Shown here piece by piece: positions 34,680 to 46,586 of a stretch of DNA of 64,000 nt. This stretch comes from Limnephilus marmoratus. Its lineage: Eukaryota > Arthropoda > Insecta > Trichoptera > Limnephilidae. The notes beneath the pieces were generated by a model. It did no database searches and was not told the origin of the DNA. It saw only the letters and a program-made list of their open reading frames with translations. Numbering within the stretch: the stretch's first letter is position 1; every line of letters begins with the position of its first letter. The stretch is from the NCBI GenBank assembly GCA_917880885.1, contig OU862927.1:20167450-20231449 (forward strand). Direction: 5' to 3'. The translations under genes and the position numbers were made by a program.

Positions 34680-35455
34680 TATGGGAGAAGCATATCTCAT
34701 CAACACGTCAATTTTTAATCAACGCAGAGGTTTTTAGTCAATTGTTTAACCAATACTAATGATAGAAGCCCCAAATAAGATTTTTTACATTTATTCTCGT
34801 ATGTGAATATAGTTAACTTTTTTTCAATAAGTCTTTACACCAAATGATACGTTGTTTTATTACCTTGTCGTAGATCTAATTAGAGCCAAAGGGTCGTCAG
34901 ATAATATCGATGGCACCGCACAGCACAACCGACTAAGGTTGTGCTGTGCGGTGCCATCACAAGATGTGTGATCATAAGGCCGATCAAGTATACTTGAAGA
35001 TGTTCAGCCCAAGTATACTTGAAGATGTTTTGTCATAAGATCGATCAAGTATACTTGCGCAAGTCTTCAGCCCAAGTATACTTGAAGATGTTTTGTCATA
35101 AGGTCGATCAAGTATACTTGCGCAAGTATACTTGAAGATGTTTTGTCATAAGGTCGATCAAGTATACTTGCGCAAGTCTTCAGCCCAAGATGTTGAAGAT
35201 GTTTTGTCATAAGGCCGATCAAGTATACTTGAGCAAGTCTTCAGCTCGAGAATACGTGAAGATTTGTGGTCATAAGGCCGATCAAGTATACCTGCGCACA
35301 TCTTCAGCCCAAGTATACTTGAAGAAGATGTTTTGTCATAAGTCTTGCTCAAGTGTACGTTACGATGTGTGGTCCTAAGGCCGATAAAGTATACTTGCGC
35401 AAGACTTCAGCTCGAGTATACTTGAAGATGTGTGGTCGTAAGGCCGATCAGTGGA
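34680..35455. repeat. Minisatellite block 1 with unique leader
   Basis: The leader (34680-34970) starts CTATGGGAGAAGCATATCTC and ends in a perfect 22-bp hairpin at 34909-34958 (arms GATGGCACCGCACAGCACAA.., loop GACTAA). Then come about eight units of roughly 60 bp: CATAAGGCCGATCAAGTATA, CTTGCGCAAGTCTTCAGC, CAAGTATACTTGAAGATG. Each unit carries the palindrome CAAGTATACTTG once or twice. Confidence 0.85.
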
Positions 35456-36031
35456 GGTTATCCACCTCTTACCCGCCCTGGTATAAGTAACTGATGGTTA
35501 CTCCTTCAAGGCTCTCGCAAGATTCTAATTTTTTTTCTTAAACGAAGCTACATTTATTTATTTTGAACGAATCTAGACCTCCAATGTCCTTGCATACGTT
35601 GTCAGTAAGCAGTATGCAAGTGCTTAATAGGAAAAACAAAATGCAAAAAATAGGTTCGTAAGACAAAGATAAATTAAACAGGGCAAAAGAAAAACTCATT
35701 CATGTGGCTCCATGAGGTGGCATTGCATCTGTAAAAACCCGCAAGTACCTGCATAAAATAGAGAACATAGGTAATACAATAAATCTCAAATCAATTGGCA
35801 AGTACCAACAAAAAATGTGAATGGCTTTCGGTCTGACCATAAACTACACTTAGCTTCCGTGTCCCTTAGCCAACCACTCAGTGAAGCCTCAAAGAATGTT
35901 AACTGAATAAATAAAATAAATAACTGTTAAAATATGTGACAGTAAATATGTAAAAATCACACAAATCTGACAGGAGATAAAGTCCGTTATCCAATAACGA
36001 TTCCACAAAAAATATGGAATCGCTAGGCTGA
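35456..36031. other. Spacer between the two minisatellite blocks
   Basis: No frame or repeat recognised. Confidence 0.45.
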
Positions 36032-36976
36032 TCGTCTATGGGAGAAGCATATCTCATCAACACGTCAATTCTTAATCAAGTTTTTTAGTCAACTGCTTAA
36101 CCAATACTAATGATAGAAGCACCAAATAAGATTGTTTGTTCGCTCTCGAGAGAGAAATTCAATCATGGTTACATTTATTCTCGTATGTGAATAGTTATCT
36201 TTTTTTCAATAAGTCTTTACACCAAACAATACGTTGTTTTCTGCCCTTCTGGAATTTTTTAGATTTAATTAGAGCCAAAGGGTCGTCAGATAATATTGAT
36301 GGCACCGCACAGCACAACCTTCGTCGGTTGTTCGCCAGAACAGACACCGCTCAAGTATACTTGAAGATTATGTGGTCGTAAGGCCGATTAAGTATACTTG
36401 GAAACGTGTGGTCAAAAGGCCGACCAAGTATACTTTCACAAGCCTTCAACTCTATACTTGAATATGTGTGATCATAATAAGGCCAAGTATTCAGTACTCA
36501 AGTACGCTTAAAGATGTGTGGTCGTAAGGCTGATTAATTATACTTGCGCAAGTCTTCAGCTCGAGTATGCTTGAAGATGTGTGGTCATAATGGGCTCTCC
36601 ACACGACACTGCCTGCAGAGAGCATGGGTTTGAGCGAACTAGCGCTGTCTCGTTTGTTAAAGTGCGGCTAGAACGAGACGCATGCAGGGACTCTGCCGCA
36701 GAGAGTCGTGTGGAGAGCCCATAAGTCATAAGGCCGATCAAGTATCCTTGCGCAAGCTTTCAGCCAAGTATACTTGAATATGTGTGGTCATAAGGCCGAT
36801 CAAGTACACTTGTTCAAGTATTCAGTACTCAAGTACGCTTAAATATTTGTGGTCCTAAGACTGATTAAGTATACTTGCGCAAGTCTTCAGCTCGAGTATA
36901 CTTGAATATGTGTGGTCGTAAGGTCGATCAAGTATCCTTGCGCAAGTCTTCAGCTCAAGTATACTTGAAGGTGTAT
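36032..36976. repeat. Minisatellite block 2 with the same leader
   Basis: The leader 36032-36330 matches 34680-34930 (TCATCAACACGTCAATT, GAGCCAAAGGGTCGTCAGAT, GATGGCACCGCACAGCACAA). It then diverges and continues with about nine units of the same ~60-bp repeat to 36976. The hairpin's second arm is missing here. It is interrupted by the MITE at 36591-36721. Confidence 0.85.
36591..36721. mobile_element. 131-bp Harbinger-type MITE (TAA duplication)
   Basis: TGGGCTCTCCACACGAC at both ends in inverted orientation, with TAA on each side (36588-36590, 36722-36724). Inserted inside a minisatellite unit. Confidence 0.82.
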
Positions 36977-37348
36977 GGCCGGCCTTACCTTCTCTGTCCT
37001 GATACTATGCCCACATCAGATTTTTGCTTCGCATCGACCAGTGTGGGTAATTTATACAGTGAAAAATAATATTTTATAATCTTTATCCAAAGTCACGCAA
37101 TCTCCCAGCCTCCAACTTTTGTATGAACATTATTATTTTTAGTGTTTTGTCATTTTTACACTGCCAACGCAATGTCATCGTGGTTAGAACAATGGGACTC
37201 GCGGTTTTAAAATTGCTTTTCGTGAATAGAACACGCCATTAAATGCACGCAATTGAGTAATATTTTTCTGTTTGAGCAAACATAGAATTGGTGCAAAATG
37301 CTATTTTACCAAACAATAAATAATTTTCCACGTGTATGGACGCAGATG

Positions 37349-37763
37349 TTTTTTTTTTTTTTTACATGAATACCGCACAAGAGTCCCAACTGCTTCCGTC
37401 TGGAGCCAGTGGGACTATGGTATCCCCAATTGGGGTATGTTGTGAGGCTGAAGGCAGTGGGGAGGGGAAGGAGATAGGGAAGAGGAAGGTGGGGAAGTAC
37501 CTGGCTATTCAGATCTGGTCACCAAACACGGCAGAAGCCATTTCAAGCAACGTTTCAATTCTGAATGGTGGTCTTACACCCGAGCGATACTGAGAGTATC
37601 TTCCACTCTGGAACGTGCCGCAAATATACTATATATTGTTTTAAATGAATAAATTGTGAAAAACAGAAATTAATCAAATAAAATTTATTTGCCACGCCGG
37701 GATTCGATCCCACGACCTTCGGAATGCGAGTCAGGCGCCTTACCGCTACACTACGCCGGCCGT
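37349..37763 (-). mobile_element. SINE family A, copy 5 (complete, head type 2)
   Basis: T run 37349-37363 is the 3' tail; the head lies at 37690-37763. On the minus strand: GTAGTGTAGCGGTAAGGC (A box), then GTGGGATCGAATCCCGGC (B box). The linker TTTATTTGATTAATT and body are as in copy 1. Best copy for defining the family. Confidence 0.88.
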
Positions 37764-37927
37764 CAAATGATGTCAAAGATGTACTATGATTTTGTAGGTA
37801 TATAAACATTTTAAGATTAATGTAAAAGTTACTACGAGGAATATATATTTTTTTATTTGTTTTGACATTTTTTAACATTCTTTGACGCAATTCTTCTTTG
37901 CAAGAATTACGATTTTTCAAATCATTA

Positions 37928-38320
37928 GGCTGCCTTTACATACGTACGTTTTTCCAGTAAGACGCTTACGTAAGTGACTTACGCAAAATTACAAATGTAA
38001 ACGACACCGTAAGTCACTTACTGTAATGTATAGCAAGTTACAGAAGTCATTCAACAAAAGCGCGTGGAGTATTAGCCAGTTTGGGCCTTTTCGTCTCCAT
38101 TGACAAAATCGTGTAAATTTGACAGCAGCAATCATTGTTGACAAGATACCGTCTCCCCGCAAATAAGCTTAGAGATATAACGGTGGCTATGAGCGCTAAC
38201 GTAAGTTGAACTTCCGAAGCAAATTACCACAAGTTGGGTGCATATGTAAATGCTCCTTTGAGTAACTTGACGAAAACTTACGTAAGTCGTAAATTTTACT
38301 TTTGAATGAAAAGGCGGCCT
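37928..38320. mobile_element. Possible MITE, ~395 bp
   Basis: Short inverted ends AGGCTGCCTTTACAT / AGGCCGCCTTTTCAT; internal ACTTACGTAAG motifs recur in both orientations. Target duplication unclear. Confidence 0.5.
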
Positions 38321-38534
38321 GACACTCTGCAATAACTATGGAGCAATACAATAGTGGAACATTATAATTAAATATGAGCTACCATTCTCTTAGAAGAAAA
38401 ATAGATTTTTTTTCACAATATTGTGGTTTGAACTCTGACGCATTTTGTTATAAATGCGGATAGTAAATCTAAGCCTGATTTTTCCTAATTTCAAAACTTT
38501 TTTTTTCGAAAAATGGAAAAAAATGACGTAGGTA

Positions 38535-39222
38535 TAGTCTGTCAAATAACAGTAGAAAATATAAAAACTGGAACTACTAATTTTGTATACTGGCATCACC
38601 AATTTAACTGTCAAATATTTTTTTGAAGTACAATGACGCTGAATGTATAGAACACAGTAAACCACATTTTAAAAAACATTTTTTCTTCATGACATAAATT
38701 TGATTAAAAGGTGTTTTATAAAGCGATTTGCTTTAATTTAATTTAACATAAATTTGAATTTAACAATAGATAGAATTGAAGAATCACTAATGGTGAGTTT
38801 AGTTCCACTACTTTTAGATCTGAATGAGTTAAATATATTCAGATCTAAAATTAGAGACACGATATAAAGCCCAGGCAACGCTAGGTACTTAATCTAGTAT
38901 TAAATAAATGTGAGCAATTTCTAAACTGTGCTTTATATTTTATTACATTATAGTTATTCTTCATTATGTTAACACAAAATTATAATAATAATATATAAAA
39001 AGGTATAATAATAATATACATAAATGCAATTCTAATTTTGAGATCGGTGGGTATCTATACTGCAATGAAAAAATATTTTTTCCACTATTATGCCTTTTTA
39101 ATTTTTTATAAAAATGTAGGTTACACAGCTTTACTTTAACACCATGAATTATGTGTTTAGTATTGCCATTTGATCAACAGTGGCGCCCTCATATATTTTC
39201 TACTCTTATTTGACAAACTGTA
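38535..39222. mobile_element. Inverted-end element, ~690 bp, TA-flanked
   Basis: TAGTCTGTCAAATAACAGTA at the left; at the right the inverse reads CAGTTTGTCAAATAAGAGTA. TA flanks each end, suggesting Tc1/mariner. It contains a perfect 14-bp hairpin TTTTAGATCTGAAT / ATTCAGATCTAAAA (about 38812-38850). Confidence 0.65.
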
Positions 39223-39449
39223 TCTTATTTTGTTTTTACAGTTAAATATTTCACAACCTTATAAACGCATGATGGTAATGCTACTAATGACAATTACCCT
39301 TTGTGTTGATTTTTTTTCGTTAAATCTGAAATTCCAGTCAAAAAAATACAGTGTATATTTCAAAACGCAGGAGCTCAGCATCCAAAATATTTGCTGACTT
39401 TTTGCTTCGAAGTTGAGATGAACTGAATATTTTTAAACGATAAATTTTT

Positions 39450-40690
39450 TTTTTTTTTTTTATTTTATTTTTTTTTTTTTCATATATTTTTTATTAGTAA
39501 CAGATATTTGGGTTTTTTTTTGGCTACCACACTAGGCTAAGCCCGTGTTGTGGTAGTCGTACATTTAATATTTTAACATTTCAAAAAATATTAAGAAATA
39601 CTTAAAACTAAAGAGAAAAAAAAGACCATATTTTAAAGAAAAGTAAAAATGAAAATTCAAATTCAAATTTTGAAATACAAAAATTAATAATAAAAATTAA
39701 ATGTTAAGAACTCAAGTGTTCTGTATAAATTAAAACATATAATTATATAAATCAAAATTAAAAACATATATAAATTTAGTGAAAAACTAAGAGAAAAAAA
39801 TAACAACATTTTAAAGTAAAATAGAAATACAAATGGAAACTAAAATTTTGAAATGCAAAAATTAATAATTAAAATGTAGTGTTAGAACTCATGAATTCTT
39901 TAAAGTGCGTTCGTCCCCTTTCAAAAATCCAATGTTGTACACGTGTTATAAAAAGAGAATTAGAATTACTTGACTTTATGTCAGTACTCAGAGCATTATA
40001 TATTTTAGGAGCGATGAACCAGAATTGTCGTTGAGCGAATGAGGTGTTAGTTTTTGGGACCACGCAACCCAGGTTTGATGAAAAGCGGGTGTGTGCTTGA
40101 TGTTGTGGAGCAATTAGTAGATTATTTTTTCGTATATAACAAATGCTTGTTTTAGTAAATAGCTGTCGAATATCTAAGACCCTGATTTTTGCAAAGAGTT
40201 CATTTGACGGATGGGTAGGTTGACATTTAAATATAATTCTCAGAATTAGTTTTTGAACTAAAATAATTGGTCTAATAATGGATTCAGCACAACCACCCCA
40301 TCCCACTATACCGTATATTGCTATGGATTGGAAAAGGGCAAAGTATACGCTTCTTAGAGTCTGTAAATCTAAGATAGACCTAAGGGAGTAGAATATATGG
40401 CAGAGTTTACGAAGTTTTTTTACTGTGTCACCGATGTGAGCTTCCCAACGTAGTTGGTTGTCTATGATTATTCCCAAATATTTAACTATTTTTGATGATT
40501 TGAGGGTCGAACACGTACAATTAATATTAGATGTGGTTTCCGGATTGTCTAAATTGAGTGGACACGAGTGGATGATTGGTTTAGGGCAGTTGTTGGGTAT
40601 ATCGTATTTGCGTATGGAAAATGTCATATATTGTGTTTTGTCGATGTTAAGTGTGAGGAGGTTTGTGTCAATTATTCAGACTTTAGACTG
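39450..40690 (-). mobile_element. 5'-truncated non-LTR retrotransposon
   Basis: Minus orientation: coding part 40690-39869, then a 3' UTR containing a hairpin-like CTACCACACTAGGC / GCCCGTGTTGTGGTAG pair (39519-39556), ending at T runs near 39450 (A tail on minus). Confidence 0.75.
39869..40690 (-). pseudogene. LINE reverse transcriptase, thumb and C-terminal region
   Basis: The minus frame opens at 40627 (ATG); the same frame upstream reads IIDTNLLTLNIDKTQY after a TGA. It continues MTFSIRKYDIP, IVKYLGIIIDNQLRWEAHIG (the YLG-I-x-I-D motif after the RT palm), LRSVYFALFQSIAIYGIVGW and RQFWFIAPKIYNALSTDIKS, ending at 39869. The catalytic YADD region and everything upstream are lost by 5' truncation. 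The class is jockey/CR1-like, exact clade open. 252 codons open after the stop. Confidence 0.8.
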
Positions 40691-41464
40691 CTTTTTGTAA
40701 ACAAGCAACATTTGTTTTGTCTTAACGGAGTAACTATTTTAAATTGCACATAAGATTACGAGATTATGTTGATTTTCCTTTTTTATTTAAAAATAAACAT
40801 AATGAATGAGTCGACACTTCGTATTGACATAATACAAGTCGTAATATAAGGTAATTCCCCTTTACGACGCTGCAAGTGTACTCACGTCACATTTACCTAC
40901 CTTTATAATCAGGCAGAATGAATAATTTGTATTTTATTACTGAGATAAAGCGGTATGCATTATGCATACATTGATGTATTATGCGGCTTATCAACAGGTA
41001 GGTATTACTGCGAACCGACGCGAAACACCGCTTGCGATTGCTTCGTTCCTTTCCCATAATTCGTGGCTCGGTTCGCGTATCGGTTAACAAATGTGTACGC
41101 AGCCTTACATCTCTACGTGTGCGTAGGGGCTAGAAAGTGCGAGAAAGAATTTTCACCTGGCGTTTTTTTTTTTTTTGGAATGTGTTCATCAATTAAAAAG
41201 AGCTGTGCCAAGTCGTGCTTTGTCGTGATTTTGCGTTTAGCAAAGAGTTGAATGATTTTAACTTCTTTTTCGACCAATATAAAACCTATAATATAAAATT
41301 CGTTCATTCGACGGGATCACGTGATACGCACGCTGTTTCATTAAATACAAGGGGGCACAAAAGTTGTCACCCGATGTTCTATGGCTATAATTTTTTTTAT
41401 GAATGAAAAATTTTGATTCTGCTTTTGTATTGTGTTTATTTGATGTCTTAATTTTTTTCCATAA
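40691..41464. other. Intron stretch, mostly unrecognised
   Basis: Overlapping short frames on both strands at 41063-41476. GGGGGCACAAAAGTTGTCAC (41350-41369) could be a terminus of the transposase fossil at 42947-43330, but this is not shown. Confidence 0.4.
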
Positions 41465-42942
41465 GGGGCCATTCATTTATTACGAAAGACGAATTTTGCT
41501 AGTTTTCAACCCCCTCCCCCCCTGTTATAAGAAAATATAAGAATAGGCCGACCCCCTCCCCCACGTTAAATATTTATTACGTAAGAATTTAGCCACTGGA
41601 GCGACCGCGCGTTTTATAACTTTTGGCCTCGATTGCTCGTGGCATTTCGAATTTTTTCCGCCGACATTGAAAAAATCATATCTCCGAATTTTAATATGAA
41701 GACATGCAAACTGATTATAGTTCTATATAGTTAATAAATTAACCTATCTTTTGTTGATTATCACATATTTGTAGGAATTATAAAAAAAATATTATAAAAT
41801 CGTAAACTTTAAAAATGTGGGATTCCTGCGTGTTAATTCCTGTAAGATTGCCCTAAATTTTACTTTTTCAAGTCAACATTGGATATTTTTGATTTCTACA
41901 CGTTGTCTAAACAAAATACAAGGTTTTTAATAAGATAATATATCATAAGAATACGCAGTACTAACCTTTTACAATATTTGCAATCATTTTGGCGAGATTC
42001 GCCATTTCCATTGTCACAAAAAATTTGCATCTGACAGCTAGCTTTCGTCGTCATATTCTAGATTAAAACTTTTCAAAGCTAATTGAAATTTAGATGTATA
42101 TCTTTGTTAAGAATTCTTCTAATTGATAAACTATAGTTCGAATGCACACGTCAAGTAAGTAGGTCGATAATTGTAAAAATAAACACAAAAATCGAATGAA
42201 ATTTAGATTTCAAATTCGATTTACGTAAAACATGTTAAAAATCACTAAATTCTCAGTTTGAACACTTGAAAACACGTTAACCACATGGATAATACATGGA
42301 TAATTGAATTGTGATAACTGTTTGGTGTTAAAATGCAAAAACACAATCATTTACGGCATTTTAAAACATGTGTAAATTCATCCGGCCTGTCAAACAGTTT
42401 TGCGTCGGTGTTGAATATGAACTGTCAGATTTTAACCGCGAATTACTTTGTCCAGAAGCATCTAAATAGTAATAGTGTTGCCATAGATGAGAGACAATAT
42501 TACCAGCTTTCCAACGGAATAAATATTGGCCAGGAACTGGTAAATAATTAAATAGTTTTTAATTGTTTACGAGTGGTACGTCATAAACGTCGAATTATTC
42601 GACGTGGGCAATCCTAGAAGAAAACAAAATGTCGAATTATTCGACATGGTCGCTCCAGTGGCTAAAGGAAAAAATGAATACACGTTTGGTTGGTTTTAAT
42701 GTTTGTTTGCGCGGGTCCGTTACCATGGAAATGGAAATCGTTTACCTATACGCATCCGAGAGAACCTCGGCACTCGCGCGGTTGCCCGCGCTTTTTCAAA
42801 GTATAATTTTAACTTTGCGCATTTTTTGTGATCTTACGTAAGAACTATCGAGAATCTCTCCCACCCCCCTTGTAAGAAAAAATAAGACATGATCGACCCC
42901 CCTCCCCCCCTAAATCGTCTTACGTAATAAATGAATGGCCCC
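41465..42942. mobile_element. Harbinger-type inverted-end element, 1478 bp
   Basis: GGGGCCATTCATTTATTACG at the left and the inverse at the right, flanked by TAA (41462-41464, 42943-42945). C runs lie just inside both ends. No transposase. It seems to have split the mariner-like fossil whose C-terminus is at 42947. Confidence 0.78.
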
Positions 42943-42946
42943 TAAG

Positions 42947-43330
42947 TCGAGAAAATGATTTCCGGCAAGTGGCCGTTCGCCAGATTTGATGACCATACGA
43001 ATCCGATTTATGGCATTTACCATCACTCTTTCCAGAACTTCCGGCGATAGGTTCTCGCATTTTTGACGGATGTTCTCTTTGAGGGCTTCAAGAGTCTGAG
43101 GCTTATTTACAAGAGACTCATGACTTGAAGAAACCCCACAAAAAGAATTCTGGAACGGTTGTTAAATCGGGCGATCTTGCCGGCCAGTGCAAATCACCAA
43201 AACGAGAGATTACACTAAAAACACCACCGATGAATTATTTCGCAAAAAAATCTCAACAATTTTTCCGCGTTCTCGAGGAGTACCTGTAGCGATTCAAGTC
43301 TTGTTGTCGTGTATTTTATATCGATTTACT
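42947..43330 (-). pseudogene. Tc1/mariner-type transposase C-terminal fragment
   Basis: Minus frames give LHWPARSPDLT (the third catalytic Asp in the S-P-D-L motif), FFLWGFFKS, then ESLVNKPQTLEALKENIRQK and SPEVLERVMVNAINRIRMVI. Similar in layout to the element at 55336 but clearly diverged. Frameshifted. Confidence 0.65.
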
Positions 43331-44478
43331 TCACAAATGTGAAAGCATAACTGACATGCCGCCATTTGCAAAAATTATGGTATCTTTCGACTTTTCCGCC
43401 ACCTTTTATTTAGGATTTACTTTGTTTGAAAATTTTTGAAATGAAAAAATAAGATTGATATATTTTTTAATCCATTGTGGGCCAGGACTTTTTGTCTGCA
43501 CATCGTATGAAATCTCGGAAAGAATACTTTTGAAGTAATATTTTGTGCAATGATTTTGAACTGACGTTTATTTTATTTACCGAAACCAAAGATATTGAAA
43601 TATAAGTAGATGTGCTATCTGCTGTTTTTACTGTGTGGGTCTGCGCTTCCGGGTGTCGCCGATATTGTTTACCAATTAACAAATAAACTAAAAGAACAAA
43701 TAATTAACAAATAAACCAAACGAACGTTAAACTAAATGAACGAATTCTTTCCTTATTCAAAATATATTGTTAACCAATATTAATGCACATTTTCAAAAAA
43801 TCAACTAAATGAACAAATTCTTTTTGTATGAAAACTACGCTAATTAGCGCGTAGTCCGGCGACAGTTGCGCGGACACCATAGCATATCTTTCTGTATTTG
43901 AATATCTTTGACCGAAACACATTCTTTGAACAAAAACTAACAATAAAAACAACATTACCTGTGTTTATTTGATGAATTTATCGAAGTTTTTGTGACCGAC
44001 CATCGACTGACTTTGACGGTTGAATTCGTGGTAAAAAATGACGTCAAACTCCACAGATAATCCATTATACTCTCGTGCTGCCAGGTGAATGAAACTTTTA
44101 GCGGTATCGGGATTACTGCTGACGCAAGCGATTCTGACCTTGTTCTTGATACAGTTTCTTTATACATAAGGGTCAAAATCGCATATCATTTTTTTTTTAT
44201 TTCTATCGTGGCCACCGGGTGACAAACGGCCTGCAACTATAGTTAATTTTAGGATAGCAGCTAGCTGCATTTTCGATTTTTTCTCGATTTATTGTTTAAA
44301 AAAATCTTCTTCAAGAAATACTCTTTTCATCTTGGCTTTGCAAAGATGCATTATTAATTGTCCGTGCCGAAGCACAATGTTAATAACTTTCGAGATTAAA
44401 TCTAATTTTGCGACTTTTTTTGTGATTTTTTTTTGTTGATTTTTGTTTTTTAATATGGAGGGCCATTAAAGGCCGTAA

Positions 44479-44644
44479 GGGGGCGTACATTAATTACGTG
44501 AGCTCAAATGGGGGAGGGGAGGGGCAGGGGGGGGGGGTCCAGCAAAATCCCACGTCTACTTGAATATACGAAGTGGCCCAAATTTGGGGAGGGGGGGGGT
44601 CTAGATTAGAAGTACAACTGCTCACGTAATTAATGTATGCCCTC
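44479..44644. mobile_element. 166-bp Harbinger-type MITE
   Basis: GGGGGCGTACATTAATTACG at the left, and the inverse GAGGGCATACATTAATTACG from the right; TAA on both sides (44476-44478, 44645-44647). G runs inside both ends. Confidence 0.8.
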
Positions 44645-44830
44645 TAATAGCTGCCTTAGTTAGAATGATAAAAGTTGCCGACTAATAATATTTGGCCAAT
44701 TTATATAGCGCCGCTTTCGTGAAAAATCAACAGGGTGCGTGCTGATAAGAAGAAAGAAAAAAGTATTTGATTTTAGATATACTTTATTTGAAGATGATTT
44801 GAAGATGATTTTATAGAATTTTATTTATCC

Positions 44831-45050
44831 CTAGCCGAAATCCCCGGCGTTGCCCGGGCTTTACGCAGAATTTTTCGAAATCAGATGTAGACAATAATTT
44901 TCCTCTTATTTTGAACATCAAGTGTGGAAAATTTCATCATTAAGTATTACAATCTAGGAATAAAACTGTGATTTGTATACAAATCAAATCCACGTCGCCC
45001 CCCACAGACACTTTTCTTTATATAAATAGATTGTCGCTTTTGTGAAGGAG
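44831..45050 (+). mobile_element. RTE-like LINE remnant
   Basis: TAGCCGAAATCCCCGGCGTT, GCCCGGGCTTTACGCAGA and ACAAATCAAATCCACG match 8141-8235 in order. Confidence 0.6.
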
Positions 45051-45121
45051 TTGACAGAGAGGATAGAAGGCCAAGTCAAATAGATTTTTTTAGATTTATT
45101 TTTATTATTTTTTTTTTAAAT

Positions 45122-45413
45122 TAAATATACACAAGGGAGGCCCTCAGGAAAACAATTCTCCTCAGCGCCTATGTCATCTTTGGGGATGCTGTGTGGAGGT
45201 TATTTTTAAAATAGGAAGGAGAGAAAGTTCTGGTAAGGACAAAGGTATGGAGGGTAGGAATCTGGGAGTCAGTGTCCAGGAGTAACGGTTGTACGAATCC
45301 AACCCTCCCACTGCGTTGCAAGGCGATATTCTGAGAGGGTCCTGCTGGAGAGATCAAAAGGAAAAACCTAAAACCAGTCTCTCCCGATCCATAGTTGGTG
45401 GACAGATACATCC
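45122..45413 (-). mobile_element. LINE-tail element, variant head
   Basis: Minus strand carries the family B/C 3' tail (CCTCCACACAGCATCCCCAA, stem-loop) but a different upstream part (GGAGAGACTGGTTTTAGG, CTCAGAATATCGCCTTGC) related to 3085-3180. It abuts, head to head, the LINE copy that starts at 45414. Confidence 0.65.
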
Positions 45414-46460
45414 GTCACAAAGACCCGTAGAAACCTGTATAAGTTAGCCTCCCAAAAACTGGGCATACTGTACAGGGCCCGCAGATACTTTAATAGTACA
45501 CAACTGCTAACCCTGTACAAATCACAAGTGCGCCCCACGGTTGAATTTGGCAGCTAAATATCTGAAAAATACCCCCGACTCCGTGCAAAAACGGACGGTC
45601 CGTTTGATAGATTCTCCCATCTTAACAGACGGATTGCAAACTTTAGAGCACAGGTGTCGGGTGGGAATGCTATCCTTGTTCTTTTTTTTTTTTTTTTACA
45701 GTGAATAACCGCATAAGAATCTCAACTGCTCCCGTCTGGAGCCAGTGAGACTATGGCATCCCCAATTGGGGTATGTTGTGAGGCTGAAGGTAGTGGGGAG
45801 GGGAAGGAGGTGGGGAAGAGGAAGGTTGGGAAGTACCTGGTTATTCAGATCTGGTCACCAAACACGGCTAAAGCCATTTTCAAGCAACGTTTCAATTCTG
45901 AATGGTGGTCTTACACCAGGGCGATACTGATAGTATCTTCCACTCTGGAACATGCCGCAAATATACTATATATTATTTTAAATGAATTAATTGTGAAATA
46001 ACACAAATTAATCAAATAAAATTTATTTGCGCATGCCGGGTTTGAACCCGCGACCTCCGGACTGTGAGTCAAGAGTCTTACCCACTGGACTACGGAGGTC
46101 GTCATTCTACCGGTCGTTCTACCGGTATTACAAGGGAAGATGCTCTGAGGAACTAGCGTCATTAATCCCCTCGGCACCGGTGCATAGTCGGGAAACACGC
46201 CAAACGCGTGCCCAACATATGTACACGGTTGACATTTGTCACATGAAAACGAGTTGCTTCTTCGACTCGTTCTTGTGTTAACAGCTCGGCTGTGGAACGA
46301 TTTGCCGGCCTCTGTGTTTCCTCCTTCCTACAACATGGGTCTTTTCAAGACCAATGTTCATTCCTTCCTCTCCTCAACAAGACCCTCCACACAGCAACTC
46401 AGATGACATTGGCCCTGAGGGAAATTATTTTCCTCAGGGCCTCCTGTGTGGAGTTAATGT
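45414..46460 (+). mobile_element. LINE family B, copy 3, split by a SINE
   Basis: 45414-45681 and 46116-46460 are consecutive parts of the LINE seen at 26423-26998 (GCATACTGTACAGGGCCCGC extends it a little further 5'). SINE copy 6 interrupts it within CCTTGTTCTACCGG. The frame has stops. Confidence 0.82.
45682..46103 (-). mobile_element. SINE family A, copy 6 (complete, head type 1)
   Basis: T run 45682-45696 to a tRNA-like head at 46030-46103 (on minus: TAGTCCAGTGGGTAAGACTC and GCGGGTTCAAACCCGGC). Body as in copies 1 and 5. Inserted in a LINE; GTTCT recurs at both junctions. Confidence 0.88.
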
Positions 46461-46586
46461 AAACCTCACCCCATTAACCTGGGAACCTCTACCAAGTCAT
46501 CAAACATAGCAAACCAGTTAGGTTGATCTGTGGCAGAGGTGTTGGTTTTCTAATAACTGGTTCTCGGTACACCCGTCTCCCAAATT
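46461..46586 (-). mobile_element. SINE-like family C, copy 5 (partial)
   Basis: AACCTCACCCCATTAACCTG to CGTCTCCCAAATT on +, the reverse of the family C 5' half, directly after the LINE tail. Confidence 0.65.

Noticed and set aside
34970..36976. CRISPR-like array
   Set aside because: Units are contiguous tandem repeats with no unique spacers, in a eukaryotic intron; it is a minisatellite.
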